From positions 1 through 11,420 of the forward strand of contig JASKJZ010000041.1 of the NCBI GenBank assembly GCA_030154385.1: 11,420 nt of DNA. Reading direction: 5' to 3'. A program made the position numbers and the translations under genes. A model generated the notes under the pieces. That model saw nothing but the letters and a program-made list of their open reading frames with translations. It was not told the origin of the DNA and made no database searches. This DNA is from Clostridiales bacterium. Lineage in GTDB: Bacteria; Bacillota_A; Clostridia; Lachnospirales; Lachnospiraceae. Positions 1-6,883 of the stretch are shown here, one piece after another. Position 1 is the first letter of the stretch. The number at the start of each line of letters is the position of its first letter.

Positions 1-36
1 TTTCCCCCTAGCAATTCATGCACTATGTTATTCCCA

Positions 37-65
37 ATTATAGCAAACCCGAAGGCATCACGCAA
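37..65 (-). promoter_or_regulatory. Sigma-A-like promoter facing out of the left edge
   Basis: Read on the minus strand, TTGCGT (60-65) and a perfect TATAAT (37-42) are separated by exactly 17 bases. The ppk terminator lies just upstream, and an AGGGGG purine run (about 5-10) sits where a ribosome binding site would be. I infer that a new minus-strand gene starts just beyond base 1. The gene itself is not visible. Confidence 0.65.
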
Positions 66-86
66 TTACAAGCAATTAAGAGAACA

Positions 87-133
87 AGATAAAAAACTTT
101 GGAATCAAAAAATGACTCCAAAGTTTTTTATCT
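87..133 (-). terminator. Intrinsic terminator after ppk
   Basis: The arms 87-103 and 117-133 pair perfectly over 17 bases around a 13-base loop. On the minus strand the stem is followed by TTTTTTATCTT-type sequence, partly within the stem's own A/T base. The ppk stop codon TAA (128-130) lies inside the ascending arm, so the hairpin starts forming over the end of the gene. The A/T symmetry means it could also stop plus-strand transcripts. Confidence 0.85.
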
Positions 134-2257
134 CTTTCTCTCTTTAATTCGCTTAACAAACCATTTCAAAATACCATGGTTTGGTTCAATTTCGTTACCT
201 GCTGCGTTGACTGCGCGCTCCTCTGCTTCCTGCATCAAAAGAACTTGGCTGTCAACGGAGCTCCCTTTTTTTGCTTTTTCACGATATGCCCCACTTGGCA
301 GCATTACTCTCGCTTTCTCCGTATCAAATTCTGCCACCTCAAGGATGCGATGAATTTTTTCGCGAATTTCTTCTTGAAAAATTGGACACGCTACCTCAAC
401 ACGCCGCTCTGTATTTCTGGTCATAAAGTCGGCAGAAGAAATAAACATCCGCTCTTCCTCTCCTGTACCAAAGCAGTAAACTCTTGAGTGCTCCAAAAAA
501 CGCCCCACAATACTTTCTACAATGACATGCTCAGTGCGCCCTTCAATCCCTGGCAACAGACAACAAATACCGCGAACGATCATTTTCACCCGTACACCTG
601 CACAAGAAGCTTGCTTTAGTTTTTCGATGATATCAATATCTGTAATGGAATTTATCTTAATCAGGATTCGTCCTTTTTCCGCCTTTTCGATTTCCCGATC
701 AATTAAATCAATAACCTGTCGTTTTAGGGAGACCGGGGATACCAACAGCTGCTGATACATTCCCTCCAAATTGCCGATTGACATATTTTTAAAAAACTCA
801 ACGGCGTCCAGGCCAATATTCTTGTCTGCGGTAATCAGTGCAAGATCCGTATACAAGCACGCTGTTTTTTCATTGAAATTACCCGTTCCAACCTGCGTAA
901 TATACGTAATGTTATCTCTTTCTTTTCGTGTAATCAGGCAAATTTTAGAATGCACCTTGTAATCCTCGAAGCCATAAATCACATTACAGCCAGCTTCTTC
1001 TAAGCGTTCTGACCAGTCGATATTGTTCTTTTCGTCAAACCTGGCACGTAGCTCTATTAATACCGTGACTTCCTTACCATTCTCTGCGGCCGCACACAAA
1101 TACTCAACTAACTTCGCTTTGTTTGCCAAGCGATATATGGTAATTTTAATGGATATCGTCGCCTCATCTCGGCCTGCTTCCTTTATTAGCTTAAGAAACG
1201 GCTCCATACTTTCATATGGATAGGAAAGTAAGATGTCCTTCTCCTTTACTTGCTTTAGTATACTATCTTTTGGACTCCATTCACTACAAGGCTGCGGCAC
1301 ATAGGGGCGATAACGAAGCGTTCGCTTCTTCTCCTTCGTCAGTCGCTCGGATAAAAACGACACACATTCCATTTTAAGCGGAGCCTTCGTCTGATAAACC
1401 TGTGCCTCCTTTAATTTTAATTCAGAACATAAAAACTCCATAAATTCTTTTCCGATACTATTGGAAAGTTCGAGACGCACCGGTGCGAGGCGTGTTCTTT
1501 GCTTGATTACATTACGCATCTTAATACGAAAGTCCTTTTCATCATTATAGGCCTCATCTTCTAAATTCACATCTGCATTACGCGTCACGCAAAGCACAAC
1601 ACTTTCTTTCACCTGATAAAATCGAAAAAGCTCTTTTAAGTAATGACTGATAATATCTTCACTTCGTATACAACGGATCTGACTTCCTGGCAAAAATACA
1701 ACCTCTGGAATTGCAATCGGAAGCGGTACAAGACCAAAACATATTTTGTCCTTATTGGACAATACCGCGCCCACATGCAGAACCTTGTTTTGCAAATGTG
1801 GAAACGGATGATGTGTATCTATAATTTGCGGCGATAAGATTGGACTAATATTATCATGAAAGTATTGATCCACATATTTTCGTTCCCCTTTTTCAAGCTC
1901 TTCATAGCTCAACTGATAGATGTCGTGCAGACGTAGCTGTCGCTCTAAATTAAAATAAATCACTTCTCTTTTTTGATAGAGAGGGCGAACAAAATCATAG
2001 ATTTTATCCAATTGCTGCTTTGGAGTCATACCCGTTTTATTATCATAGGAAGCCTCCTTAAGGTTCATCAAATCAAAAAGACTTCCAACGCGTATCATAA
2101 AAAACTCATCCAGATTACTAGAAAAAATAGATACAAAATTTAACCGCTCCAATAATGGTACGGTTTCATCCATTGACTCGTCAAGTACACGTTCATTAAA
2201 ACGAAGCCATGAAATCTCACGGTTTTGCATAAAATGTTTATCCGTTATTTGACTCAT
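128..2257 (-). CDS. ppk1: Polyphosphate kinase (PPK1)
   Basis: PPK1 reversibly transfers the ATP gamma-phosphate to growing inorganic polyphosphate chains; the family works as a membrane-associated or cytosolic oligomer. The 709-residue length is normal for it. The N-terminal domain shows the family opening (NREISWLRFNERVL, 12-25) and SSNLDEFFMIRVG (46-58). The two phospholipase-D-like C-terminal domains carry the family histidines: His436 in YKVHSKICLI, the expected autophosphorylated residue, and His590 in FLEHSRVYCFG. The GTGNFNEKTA stretch (457-466) and the FMTRNTERRVEV stretch (611-622) are also typical. The ATG at 2257 lies 20 bases inside the end of ppx, so translation is probably coupled to ppx. 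A purine-rich AAAGGAG lies about 15 bases upstream, which is rather far for a ribosome binding site. Residues 650-709 form a basic, non-conserved tail. No key residue is missing. Confidence 0.97.
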   Translation of the reverse strand: MSQITDKHFMQNREISWLRFNERVLDESMDETVPLLERLNFVSIFSSNLDEFFMIRVGSLFDLMNLKEASYDNKTGMTPKQQLDKIYDFVRPLYQKREVIYFNLERQLRLHDIYQLSYEELEKGERKYVDQYFHDNISPILSPQIIDTHHPFPHLQNKVLHVGAVLSNKDKICFGLVPLPIAIPEVVFLPGSQIRCIRSEDIISHYLKELFRFYQVKESVVLCVTRNADVNLEDEAYNDEKDFRIKMRNVIKQRTRLAPVRLELSNSIGKEFMEFLCSELKLKEAQVYQTKAPLKMECVSFLSERLTKEKKRTLRYRPYVPQPCSEWSPKDSILKQVKEKDILLSYPYESMEPFLKLIKEAGRDEATISIKITIYRLANKAKLVEYLCAAAENGKEVTVLIELRARFDEKNNIDWSERLEEAGCNVIYGFEDYKVHSKICLITRKERDNITYITQVGTGNFNEKTACLYTDLALITADKNIGLDAVEFFKNMSIGNLEGMYQQLLVSPVSLKRQVIDLIDREIEKAEKGRILIKINSITDIDIIEKLKQASCAGVRVKMIVRGICCLLPGIEGRTEHVIVESIVGRFLEHSRVYCFGTGEEERMFISSADFMTRNTERRVEVACPIFQEEIREKIHRILEVAEFDTEKARVMLPSGAYREKAKKGSSVDSQVLLMQEAEERAVNAAGNEIEPNHGILKWFVKRIKERKR

Positions 2258-3179
2258 CTTTCGTTTTTTCTTCTCCTTTCAAGACCGAGTAAAGATATCC
2301 CTCTCTTACACCATAAGGGGAGGTCACAATTTTCTTTACTCCACAATATTCCACAATATTCTTTAAAATAATAAGACCCGGAAGAATCGTATGTGACCGA
2401 TCTGGAACATTTCGAAGTGCAAGCTTGATAAAACTGCTCCGATCCTCCTCAAATAGAGAAAATAATTTATGAAGTGTATCTGCAGAATAGGAGCCGTCTG
2501 CCTCGATATCCTCTGGATATTTGGCTTGTATCATTTTTAACGTGGCTCGTGCTGTACCACCAACCCCGCAAAGAGTGTCAGGTAACTCGTTCTGCTTTAA
2601 AAAATCACAGGCTTCCAGTTCCTCTATCACTTTGCTTGTCATTTTTTTCGTTTCCTTTTTTCCAGGAATGATTTCCTCCACATATTTGGAAAACAAATTT
2701 AGAGAACCAATACGAATGGACTTTGCCGTTAACAGCTTCCGCTCCCTAAAATGAACGAATTCCGTACTGCCGCCTCCAATATCAATTAACAGGCCATCGT
2801 TAACAGAAGTCTTATGCAGTGCCCCCATATAGTCAAGCGTCGCTTCCTCTTCTCCCGTAATCACATGCACCCGAAATCCTGTTTTTTCATAAATACGATT
2901 CACTACTTCTTCTGTATTGGTAATGTTACGAAGCGATGCAGTAGCAAATACATGAACCTCTTCTATGCCCATTTTTTCAATAATTTCCTTGAATTCAGAC
3001 AGAGCACATACCGCCTTTTCTACACCTGCATGACTTAAATGGTTGTCTTTTTTGATATAACCTGCAAGTCCAGCTACATTTTTATTATTAAGAAGCGCGG
3101 TGAGTTCTTGGTTCTCCCATTTGTAAAGCACCAATCGAATCGTATTAGAGCCAATATCAATGACACCATATGTTTTCAT
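2238..3179 (-). CDS. ppx: Exopolyphosphatase, Ppx/GppA family (short form)
   Basis: Enzymes of this family remove terminal phosphates from polyphosphate, and some hydrolyse pppGpp. The protein shows the ASKHA-fold nucleotide/phosphate-binding motifs in order: DIGSNTIRLV (8-17), ATASLRN (79-85), GEEEA (109-113), the phosphate-2 loop DIGGGSTE (133-140) and GVGGTAR (206-212). At 313 residues it has only the two catalytic ASKHA domains and lacks the C-terminal HD/dimerisation extension of the roughly 500-residue E. coli Ppx. The ATG at 3179 is preceded by GGAG at 7 bases. Its end overlaps ppk by 20 bases, so the synthesising and degrading enzymes are co-expressed. Polyphosphatase versus pppGpp phosphatase activity cannot be settled from sequence, but the pairing with ppk favours polyphosphate. 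Confidence 0.93.
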   Translation of the reverse strand: MKTYGVIDIGSNTIRLVLYKWENQELTALLNNKNVAGLAGYIKKDNHLSHAGVEKAVCALSEFKEIIEKMGIEEVHVFATASLRNITNTEEVVNRIYEKTGFRVHVITGEEEATLDYMGALHKTSVNDGLLIDIGGGSTEFVHFRERKLLTAKSIRIGSLNLFSKYVEEIIPGKKETKKMTSKVIEELEACDFLKQNELPDTLCGVGGTARATLKMIQAKYPEDIEADGSYSADTLHKLFSLFEEDRSSFIKLALRNVPDRSHTILPGLIILKNIVEYCGVKKIVTSPYGVREGYLYSVLKGEEKTKDESNNG

Positions 3180-3221
3180 GTTTTTTCTCCATTTCTGTAT
3201 TTTTTTCTTTTATTTCTTGCT

Positions 3222-3255
3222 ATTATAGCACTATATACACAACTTGTACATTATA
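3222..3255 (-). promoter_or_regulatory. Possible promoter region of ppx-ppk
   Basis: Two perfect minus-strand TATAAT hexamers lie at 3222-3227 and 3250-3255, 43 and 71 bases before the ppx start. The upstream one has TGTGAT (3273-3278) at 17 bases. Neither has a good -35 box, which suggests a weak or activator-dependent promoter. Which one is used cannot be told. Confidence 0.45.
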
Positions 3256-3283
3256 ATTGAATATTGTCTGAAATCACATTTAC

Positions 3284-3297
3284 GATTCGGCCGAATC
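3284..3297. promoter_or_regulatory. Perfect 14-bp palindrome upstream of ppx-ppk
   Basis: GATTCGGCCGAATC is a perfect GC-centred palindrome in an otherwise AT-rich 126-bp gap between the chemoreceptor stop and the ppx start. It has no loop and no T-run after it, so it is a poor terminator. Its centre lies about 47 bases upstream of the expected start of the 3250-3255 promoter, a place where activators commonly bind. Operator function is inferred. Confidence 0.35.
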
Positions 3298-3305
3298 AAA
3301 ACTAT

Positions 3306-4490
3306 TTATAACCGAAATTTGGATACGGCATATAGTAAATCCTGTGCTTCTTTTGCAAGTCTTTTAGCCTCTTCCTCAATATGTGAAACTGCTGCCACCT
3401 GCTCCGTTGCCGCACTTGCCACTTCCTCCGTAGAAGCTGCACTCTCCTCGGTAATCGCTGCAATATCTTCAATCATACCCGACATACTAGAAGCGCTCTC
3501 ATGAAGACTGGCGGTCTCCTTTCCAATATGGGTAATTCGATCCACAATTTGATTGACAGCGGATTGGATTTTATCATAGGTTGTTTCGATTTCTTCCATT
3601 GATTCTTTTTGTTTTTCCACAATTTGCTGCGCAAGGTTTACTTCCTCTACACTTTGTATCGTACGGGCGCGCATTTCCTGCAAAAGCTGTTCGATAGTAG
3701 CACTGGAGGATGCTGACTGCTCCGCTAGCTTTCCGACTTCGCTTGCCACTACTGCAAAGCCTTTTCCTTGCTCACCAGCCCTGGCAGCTTCAATTGATGC
3801 GTTGAGCGCTAGCAAATTGGTTTGCTCCGAGATTCCTTGTATGATATTAATAATTTGCTCTATTTCCGTTGATTTTTCCTCCAGCAGAAGAATTCCCTTC
3901 CTTACCTTTTCGGTTGATTGCTGATTGGAATCCATCAAGGCCATTTGCTTTTCCAGTGATGTAACGCCTGTTTCAACCACTGTATTTACTGCATCAATTG
4001 CCTGATTGGAATGGATGCTATACTCGTTAATCCGATCAATCGCAATGGATATTTGATGAATATTTTGTGTACTGTTCGTAGCCGACTCAGCCTGTTGTCC
4101 AGCTCCCGTTGCCAGCTCCTCTGTTGCCTTCGAAATCTCACTCGAAATCTGCTTCGTACTTTCTGTTACCTTTGATATCTCTTCTGTGGAAGCTTCCAGT
4201 TGGCCTGCAACACTGCTTATATTTCCAATGAGCCCTCGAATATTATCAATCATTTGCTGAAAGGCATTTCCAAGCTCTTTGATTTCTTTAGCCCCGCGCG
4301 GCTTTATCTGTAATTGCAAATTTCCTTCTGCTGCTAGCTTAGCTTCCTTGGTAAGCTCCAAAATAGGTGCCGCAATAATTTGTGAAAAGACAAAGCAAAG
4401 TGCTAAAATCAGAACACCAATTGTAACAATTACACCATAAAACAAAGCCTTTGCTTGATTAAATTCTTGATAGGCTTCCTTTCTCTCCAT
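3306..4490 (-). CDS. Methyl-accepting chemotaxis protein, C-terminal part (frame-shifted from N-terminal part)
   Basis: This is the signalling half of a chemoreceptor. In this 394-codon frame a membrane helix (about 17-38) is followed by a HAMP linker ([19 protein letters not shown], 42-60), long coiled coils and the hairpin tip that docks CheA/CheW ([20 protein letters not shown], 221-240, then QGKGFAVVA). The adaptation region carries Glu/Gln-rich heptads such as [19 protein letters not shown] near the end. The frame is open upstream of the ATG at 4490 to 4526 and encodes [11 protein letters not shown], the expected end of a dCache domain. The ATG at 4490 is therefore not the natural start, and it has no good ribosome binding site. 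The missing sensor domain is the next reading frame upstream. The two halves join if one A is added, or re-read, at 4523-4528. It could be a real pseudogene, a sequencing error or a slippage-expressed gene. Confidence 0.9.
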   Translation of the reverse strand: MERKEAYQEFNQAKALFYGVIVTIGVLILALCFVFSQIIAAPILELTKEAKLAAEGNLQLQIKPRGAKEIKELGNAFQQMIDNIRGLIGNISSVAGQLEASTEEISKVTESTKQISSEISKATEELATGAGQQAESATNSTQNIHQISIAIDRINEYSIHSNQAIDAVNTVVETGVTSLEKQMALMDSNQQSTEKVRKGILLLEEKSTEIEQIINIIQGISEQTNLLALNASIEAARAGEQGKGFAVVASEVGKLAEQSASSSATIEQLLQEMRARTIQSVEEVNLAQQIVEKQKESMEEIETTYDKIQSAVNQIVDRITHIGKETASLHESASSMSGMIEDIAAITEESAASTEEVASAATEQVAAVSHIEEEAKRLAKEAQDLLYAVSKFRL

Positions 4491-4519
4491 GCTAACAGCT
4501 AGCGTCCACCCTGTATTCC

Positions 4520-5281
4520 CTATTTTTTATACACCAAAATACGAGAACTATTTCCCTGCTTATATGATAGAATGCCGTTTTCGTTTCCAAGCAGTTCCTC
4601 ACTCAAATTTTTCATATCTGCCTGCTCTGATATGGAGGTATTTAAAAGAGCTTCTTCTTGGTTTGCTAAAAATACTCCTGTTTCATCCACTAAAAAAGCT
4701 TGACCTGTTTTACCAAATACTGTTTCATTTACTTTCTCTGTAATGGTGTCCAACAAAATATCCATAGCCACTACACCCTTTTGTTCTCCTTGTGACGACT
4801 GTATCGCCTTTGCTACGGAAACACATAGTTTTTTTGTTGTATTGTCTACGTATGCCTCTGTTATCACCGCACGATCACTGACCGAGGCTAATTGATACCA
4901 AACACGTTCTCTTGGATCATAGCTTGCATCAAAGGTTGCAAAGGAGCCATCAATCATTTTTCCATCTGTAGTTCCCACATATAGATCCGATACGCTGCCC
5001 TGATAGTCTGGTGATTGCAAAATCAAATGCAACTGTTCGGCAGTGCTAGTCAAATCCATATTCTCTCCCATAAAAGCGGCTAAATTTGAAGTTGCCTCAA
5101 GCTTCCCATTCATCCATGCATCAATACTGCCAGATAATTCATTTGCCTCTTTTTGCATTTGATATTCCATCTTTTTTTGCGTCTGTGTAAAAAGCATGCT
5201 ACCAGAAACCAGGGCTAAGATTGCCATGGCTAGCAGACAGACCGTCGAGAAAACCGCAATTAAGATCCCACGTAATTTCAT
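4520..5281 (-). CDS. Methyl-accepting chemotaxis protein, N-terminal dCache sensor part (frame-shifted)
   Basis: This is the extracellular sensor half of the receptor continued at 3306-4490. I place the start at ATG 5281, because GTGAGG just before it (6-base spacing) is the ribosome binding site. A GTG at 5293 gives four more residues but would consume that site. From ATG 5281 the 253 residues comprise a transmembrane helix (about 5-29) and a periplasmic-side dCache_1 domain. The residues Y121, R126, W128, Y144 and D146, with D174 further on, match the spacing of the amino-acid-binding dCache motif known from PctA-type receptors. I infer an amino-acid chemoreceptor. The frame ends at TAG (4520-4522) directly after a run of six A, before the domain's last strand and the second membrane helix, so this fragment alone could not signal. 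Confidence 0.88.
   Translation of the reverse strand: MKLRGILIAVFSTVCLLAMAILALVSGSMLFTQTQKKMEYQMQKEANELSGSIDAWMNGKLEATSNLAAFMGENMDLTSTAEQLHLILQSPDYQGSVSDLYVGTTDGKMIDGSFATFDASYDPRERVWYQLASVSDRAVITEAYVDNTTKKLCVSVAKAIQSSQGEQKGVVAMDILLDTITEKVNETVFGKTGQAFLVDETGVFLANQEEALLNTSISEQADMKNLSEELLGNENGILSYKQGNSSRILVYKK
4523..4528 (-). other. A6 run at the chemoreceptor frame break
   Basis: On the minus strand the sequence reads TAT AAA AAA TAG GGA. One additional A gives TAT AAA AAA ATA GGG and restores a continuous receptor (VYKK-IGNTGW). The signalling frame has its own stop (TAA, 4527-4529) immediately upstream, so the break can lie only within this run. Confidence 0.85.
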
Positions 5282-5331
5282 ATACAACCTCACTTCTTAT
5301 GATGTTTACCAATCAGTAGTTTATCATAGTT

Positions 5332-5359
5332 TTTATAATTGTTTGTTAGCTTCATGTAA
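5332..5359 (-). promoter_or_regulatory. Probable chemoreceptor promoter
   Basis: On the minus strand TTACAT (5354-5359) and TATAAA (5332-5337) are 16 bases apart, about 50 bases before the receptor ATG. It resembles a housekeeping promoter. No clear sigma-D (CCGATAT) box was seen in this gap. Confidence 0.45.
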
Positions 5360-5411
5360 ATATTACTCTTATTTTATCACTTCATCCATATATGATTCGA
5401 TATATTTTGGA

Positions 5412-6011
5412 TTAAAAGTTTCCATTCCACCTGTCTAATATTCCTGCTAATTTATCCGCATCCAAATATTGTGAATAGGTCTGACTATTTCGCAAATATG
5501 TCTGCGCTATCTCTTGCAGCATAGCTACCCAATCCAGTTTCATAGAAACATTCTCTGGATCTTGCAAATCTGTAAAGCTTCCATTTATGAATGCATTACT
5601 CGCATATGTTTTTATTCTACTAAATGAACCAAAGGTTCCAGCATCCGTAATCCCCTGATCATCCTGATAACAGGAAAGAGCAAACATCTCTAGCTGCGAT
5701 GCATTTCTTGGGTTCACCTCATTTACATGTACATCATAATACCGCTGTTCTCCCCCATAATTCGAATGAATACGAACAATAGGATCTGACTGTGTAGATT
5801 TTTCAGAATAAAATGCCGACATACCATAGCTCATCATTTCACTATATGGCAGCATCGTAAGTCCCAAAACCTCTCCACTTCCTTTCTCTTCCGCTTTCTC
5901 TACCGCAGATGATAACCCACTGTAAAATGCATCTGTTTTTGCATTTCCAGTAGCTTCATATCCTGCATAACCTGTTATGTAATTATTTTGCTGTACTTCT
6001 CTAATACTCAT
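5412..6011 (-). CDS. Hypothetical protein, 199 aa
   Basis: I do not recognise this protein. It is soluble-looking: no signal peptide, no membrane segment and no cysteine motif. The first 45 residues are rich in Gly, Ala, Tyr and Ser (ITGYAGYEATGNAK), followed by a predicted helix (AVEKAEEKG). The middle is polar and aromatic with IHSNYGGEQRYYDVHVNEVNP (81-101). A helical C-terminal region (about 155-199) ends in DRWNGNF. The ATG at 6011 has a near-perfect ribosome binding site, AAAGGGAGG, 6 bases upstream. It is followed on the same strand by a chemoreceptor and is preceded by a possible sigma-D-type promoter, so a link to motility or the cell surface is conceivable but only inferred. Codon use looks native, unlike the neighbouring AT-rich island. 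Confidence 0.85.
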   Translation of the reverse strand: MSIREVQQNNYITGYAGYEATGNAKTDAFYSGLSSAVEKAEEKGSGEVLGLTMLPYSEMMSYGMSAFYSEKSTQSDPIVRIHSNYGGEQRYYDVHVNEVNPRNASQLEMFALSCYQDDQGITDAGTFGSFSRIKTYASNAFINGSFTDLQDPENVSMKLDWVAMLQEIAQTYLRNSQTYSQYLDADKLAGILDRWNGNF

Positions 6012-6039
6012 AATTAGCCTCCCTTTGCATAAAACAAAA

Positions 6040-6075
6040 CACTAAAATTCAATATCAATCCATTGAATTTTAGTG
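6040..6075 (-). terminator. Strong hairpin in front of the 199-aa gene
   Basis: Arms 6040-6053 and 6062-6075 pair perfectly over 14 bp around an 8-base loop. On the minus strand the stem is followed by TTTTGTTTTATG, so it fits a terminator for whatever lies upstream (the transposase remnant). It sits only 14 bases before the ribosome binding site of the 199-aa gene. If that gene's promoter lies at 6094-6120, the hairpin is in its leader and would act as an attenuator or a stabilising 5' stem. Confidence 0.65.
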
Positions 6076-6093
6076 CTTTCCTTAACAATTTGT

Positions 6094-6120
6094 ATATCGG
6101 TTTATTTTCTATTTTTCTTA
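6094..6120 (-). promoter_or_regulatory. Possible sigma-D (flagellar) promoter
   Basis: On the minus strand CCGATAT (6094-6100) matches the -10 core of sigma-D/sigma-28 promoters, with TAAG (6117-6120, three of four bases of TAAA) 16 bases upstream. It would drive the 199-aa gene through a leader of about 75 nt. Short motifs like this arise by chance, and the hairpin at 6040-6075 lies in between. Confidence 0.3.
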
Positions 6121-6155
6121 ACCATATATTAGCATTAAATTGTTTCCTTTGACGG

Positions 6156-6561
6156 TTATGCTGCCAGAAGTCGTCCTTCTGACAGCTCTCTATATACAGC
6201 AGGAAGATACCCCCCAGGGTTTAATGTATAGACTCTTGTTCGATTGTAATAAGTGAATACATATTTGAAGATGATGCCCTTGACGTCCTCGCGTTTCATT
6301 TTATAGGTCGGTATCCGATAGAGAAGTTCTTTCTTCAAAATAGCAAAGAAGCTCTCTATCCTTGCGTTATCGTAGCAATGATTCACACCGCTGAGGCTTT
6401 GAGTAACACCTACTTTGGACAACTCCTGATGAAATGTCTCTTGTGTATTGGTTGCACCTGTCGGAATGAAGAATTGTTCCATCAAATTTATAATGTCGAG
6501 TAACCGCATAAAGGGTATCAATGCAGAGTTCTTTCTTCATGTTACTCTCAGAACGTTTCAT
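6156..6561 (-). pseudogene. IS3-family transposase (OrfB) C-terminal remnant, frameshifted
   Basis: This is the decayed C-terminal third of an rve-fold DDE integrase of an IS3-family element. The first frame (from 6561) carries KKELCIDTL and HSDRCNQYT, the block holding the second catalytic Asp. The second frame carries TQSLSGVNHCYDNARIESFFAILKKEL split over its normal positions, with the catalytic Glu in ARIESF. It continues with the usual end (YYNRTRVYTLNPGGYLPAVYRE). The frames join at about 6441, where one extra base, or two lost bases, separate QYT from ETFHQELS. The first catalytic Asp, the HTH domain and OrfA are absent, so it is truncated at the 5' end near 6561. I could not identify terminal inverted repeats. 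It cannot be active. Confidence 0.88.
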
Positions 6562-6667
6562 AACTGAATCATGAGCAAATAGTTATGAAAAAAATAAGTA
6601 TACGTTTCGCAAAACATTCAATTATCTTCACAAATCACCTTACCTTTTTTACTGCTTACCTTATAGA
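6562..6667. other. AT-rich junction with no gene seen
   Basis: This stretch lies between the truncated transposase and the direct repeats. It contains only very short reading frames on both strands and no convincing promoter or structure. It marks the junction where the element lost its 5' part. Confidence 0.5.
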
Positions 6668-6707
6668 TAAACGTTCATGACGAAAAATTAAACGTTCATG
6701 GCGGAAA
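6668..6707 (+). promoter_or_regulatory. Tandem direct repeats, LytTR-type operator candidate
   Basis: TAAACGTTCATGACGAAA (6668-6685) is repeated as TAAACGTTCATGGCGGAAA (6689-6707) with a period of 21 bp. The 9-mer core AACGTTCAT lies at 6670-6678 and 6691-6699, a 12-bp gap. Two 9-bp direct repeats spaced by 12 bp with a central GTT are the known binding pattern of LytTR-family response regulators such as those of bacteriocin quorum-sensing loci. The second core ends 32 bp before a -10 box. The pattern is seen directly; the regulator is inferred and is not in this window. Confidence 0.6.
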
Positions 6708-6728
6708 TGGTTATACATTAGTATTTTG

Positions 6729-6737
6729 TGATATAGT
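6729..6737 (+). promoter_or_regulatory. Extended -10 promoter of the island
   Basis: TGATATAGT contains an extended -10 (TG, one base, then TATAGT at 6732-6737). The region 17 bases upstream has no recognisable -35 box, as expected for a promoter relying on an activator at the repeats 6668-6707. The leader that follows has a strong ribosome binding site, AAGGAGG (6780-6786), but no open start codon after it. Confidence 0.5.
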
Positions 6738-6883
6738 AAAGATGTATTCAAAATAGTTATTATTTTTAAAAGTTTTTATAAGGAGGTGGAAGTATAGAGG
6801 TTTAAGTAAAAATATAAATTATTTGAATACATAACTTGTAAGAGTATAAAAGCAATATTCTGTTCTTAAAAATAGTGAATAAT

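Noticed and set aside
5282..5293. GTG at 5293 as the chemoreceptor start
   Set aside because: It would place the GTGAGG ribosome binding site inside the gene. ATG 5281 has proper spacing and gives a normal positively charged N-terminus before the membrane helix.
6570..6660. Minus-strand reading frame of about 20 codons starting GTG with a hydrophobic stretch
   Set aside because: Too short, weak ribosome binding site, no continuation; not supportable as a gene or signal-peptide fragment.
6780..6800. Strong AAGGAGG site as the start of a first island peptide
   Set aside because: No ATG, GTG or TTG lies at a usable distance; the nearest ATA frame stops after three codons. It may be a relic.
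6823..6850. Second promoter TTGAAT-N16-TATAAA inside the island
   Set aside because: Such matches are frequent in sequence this AT-rich. It cannot be told from chance, although it could transcribe the broken peptide gene.
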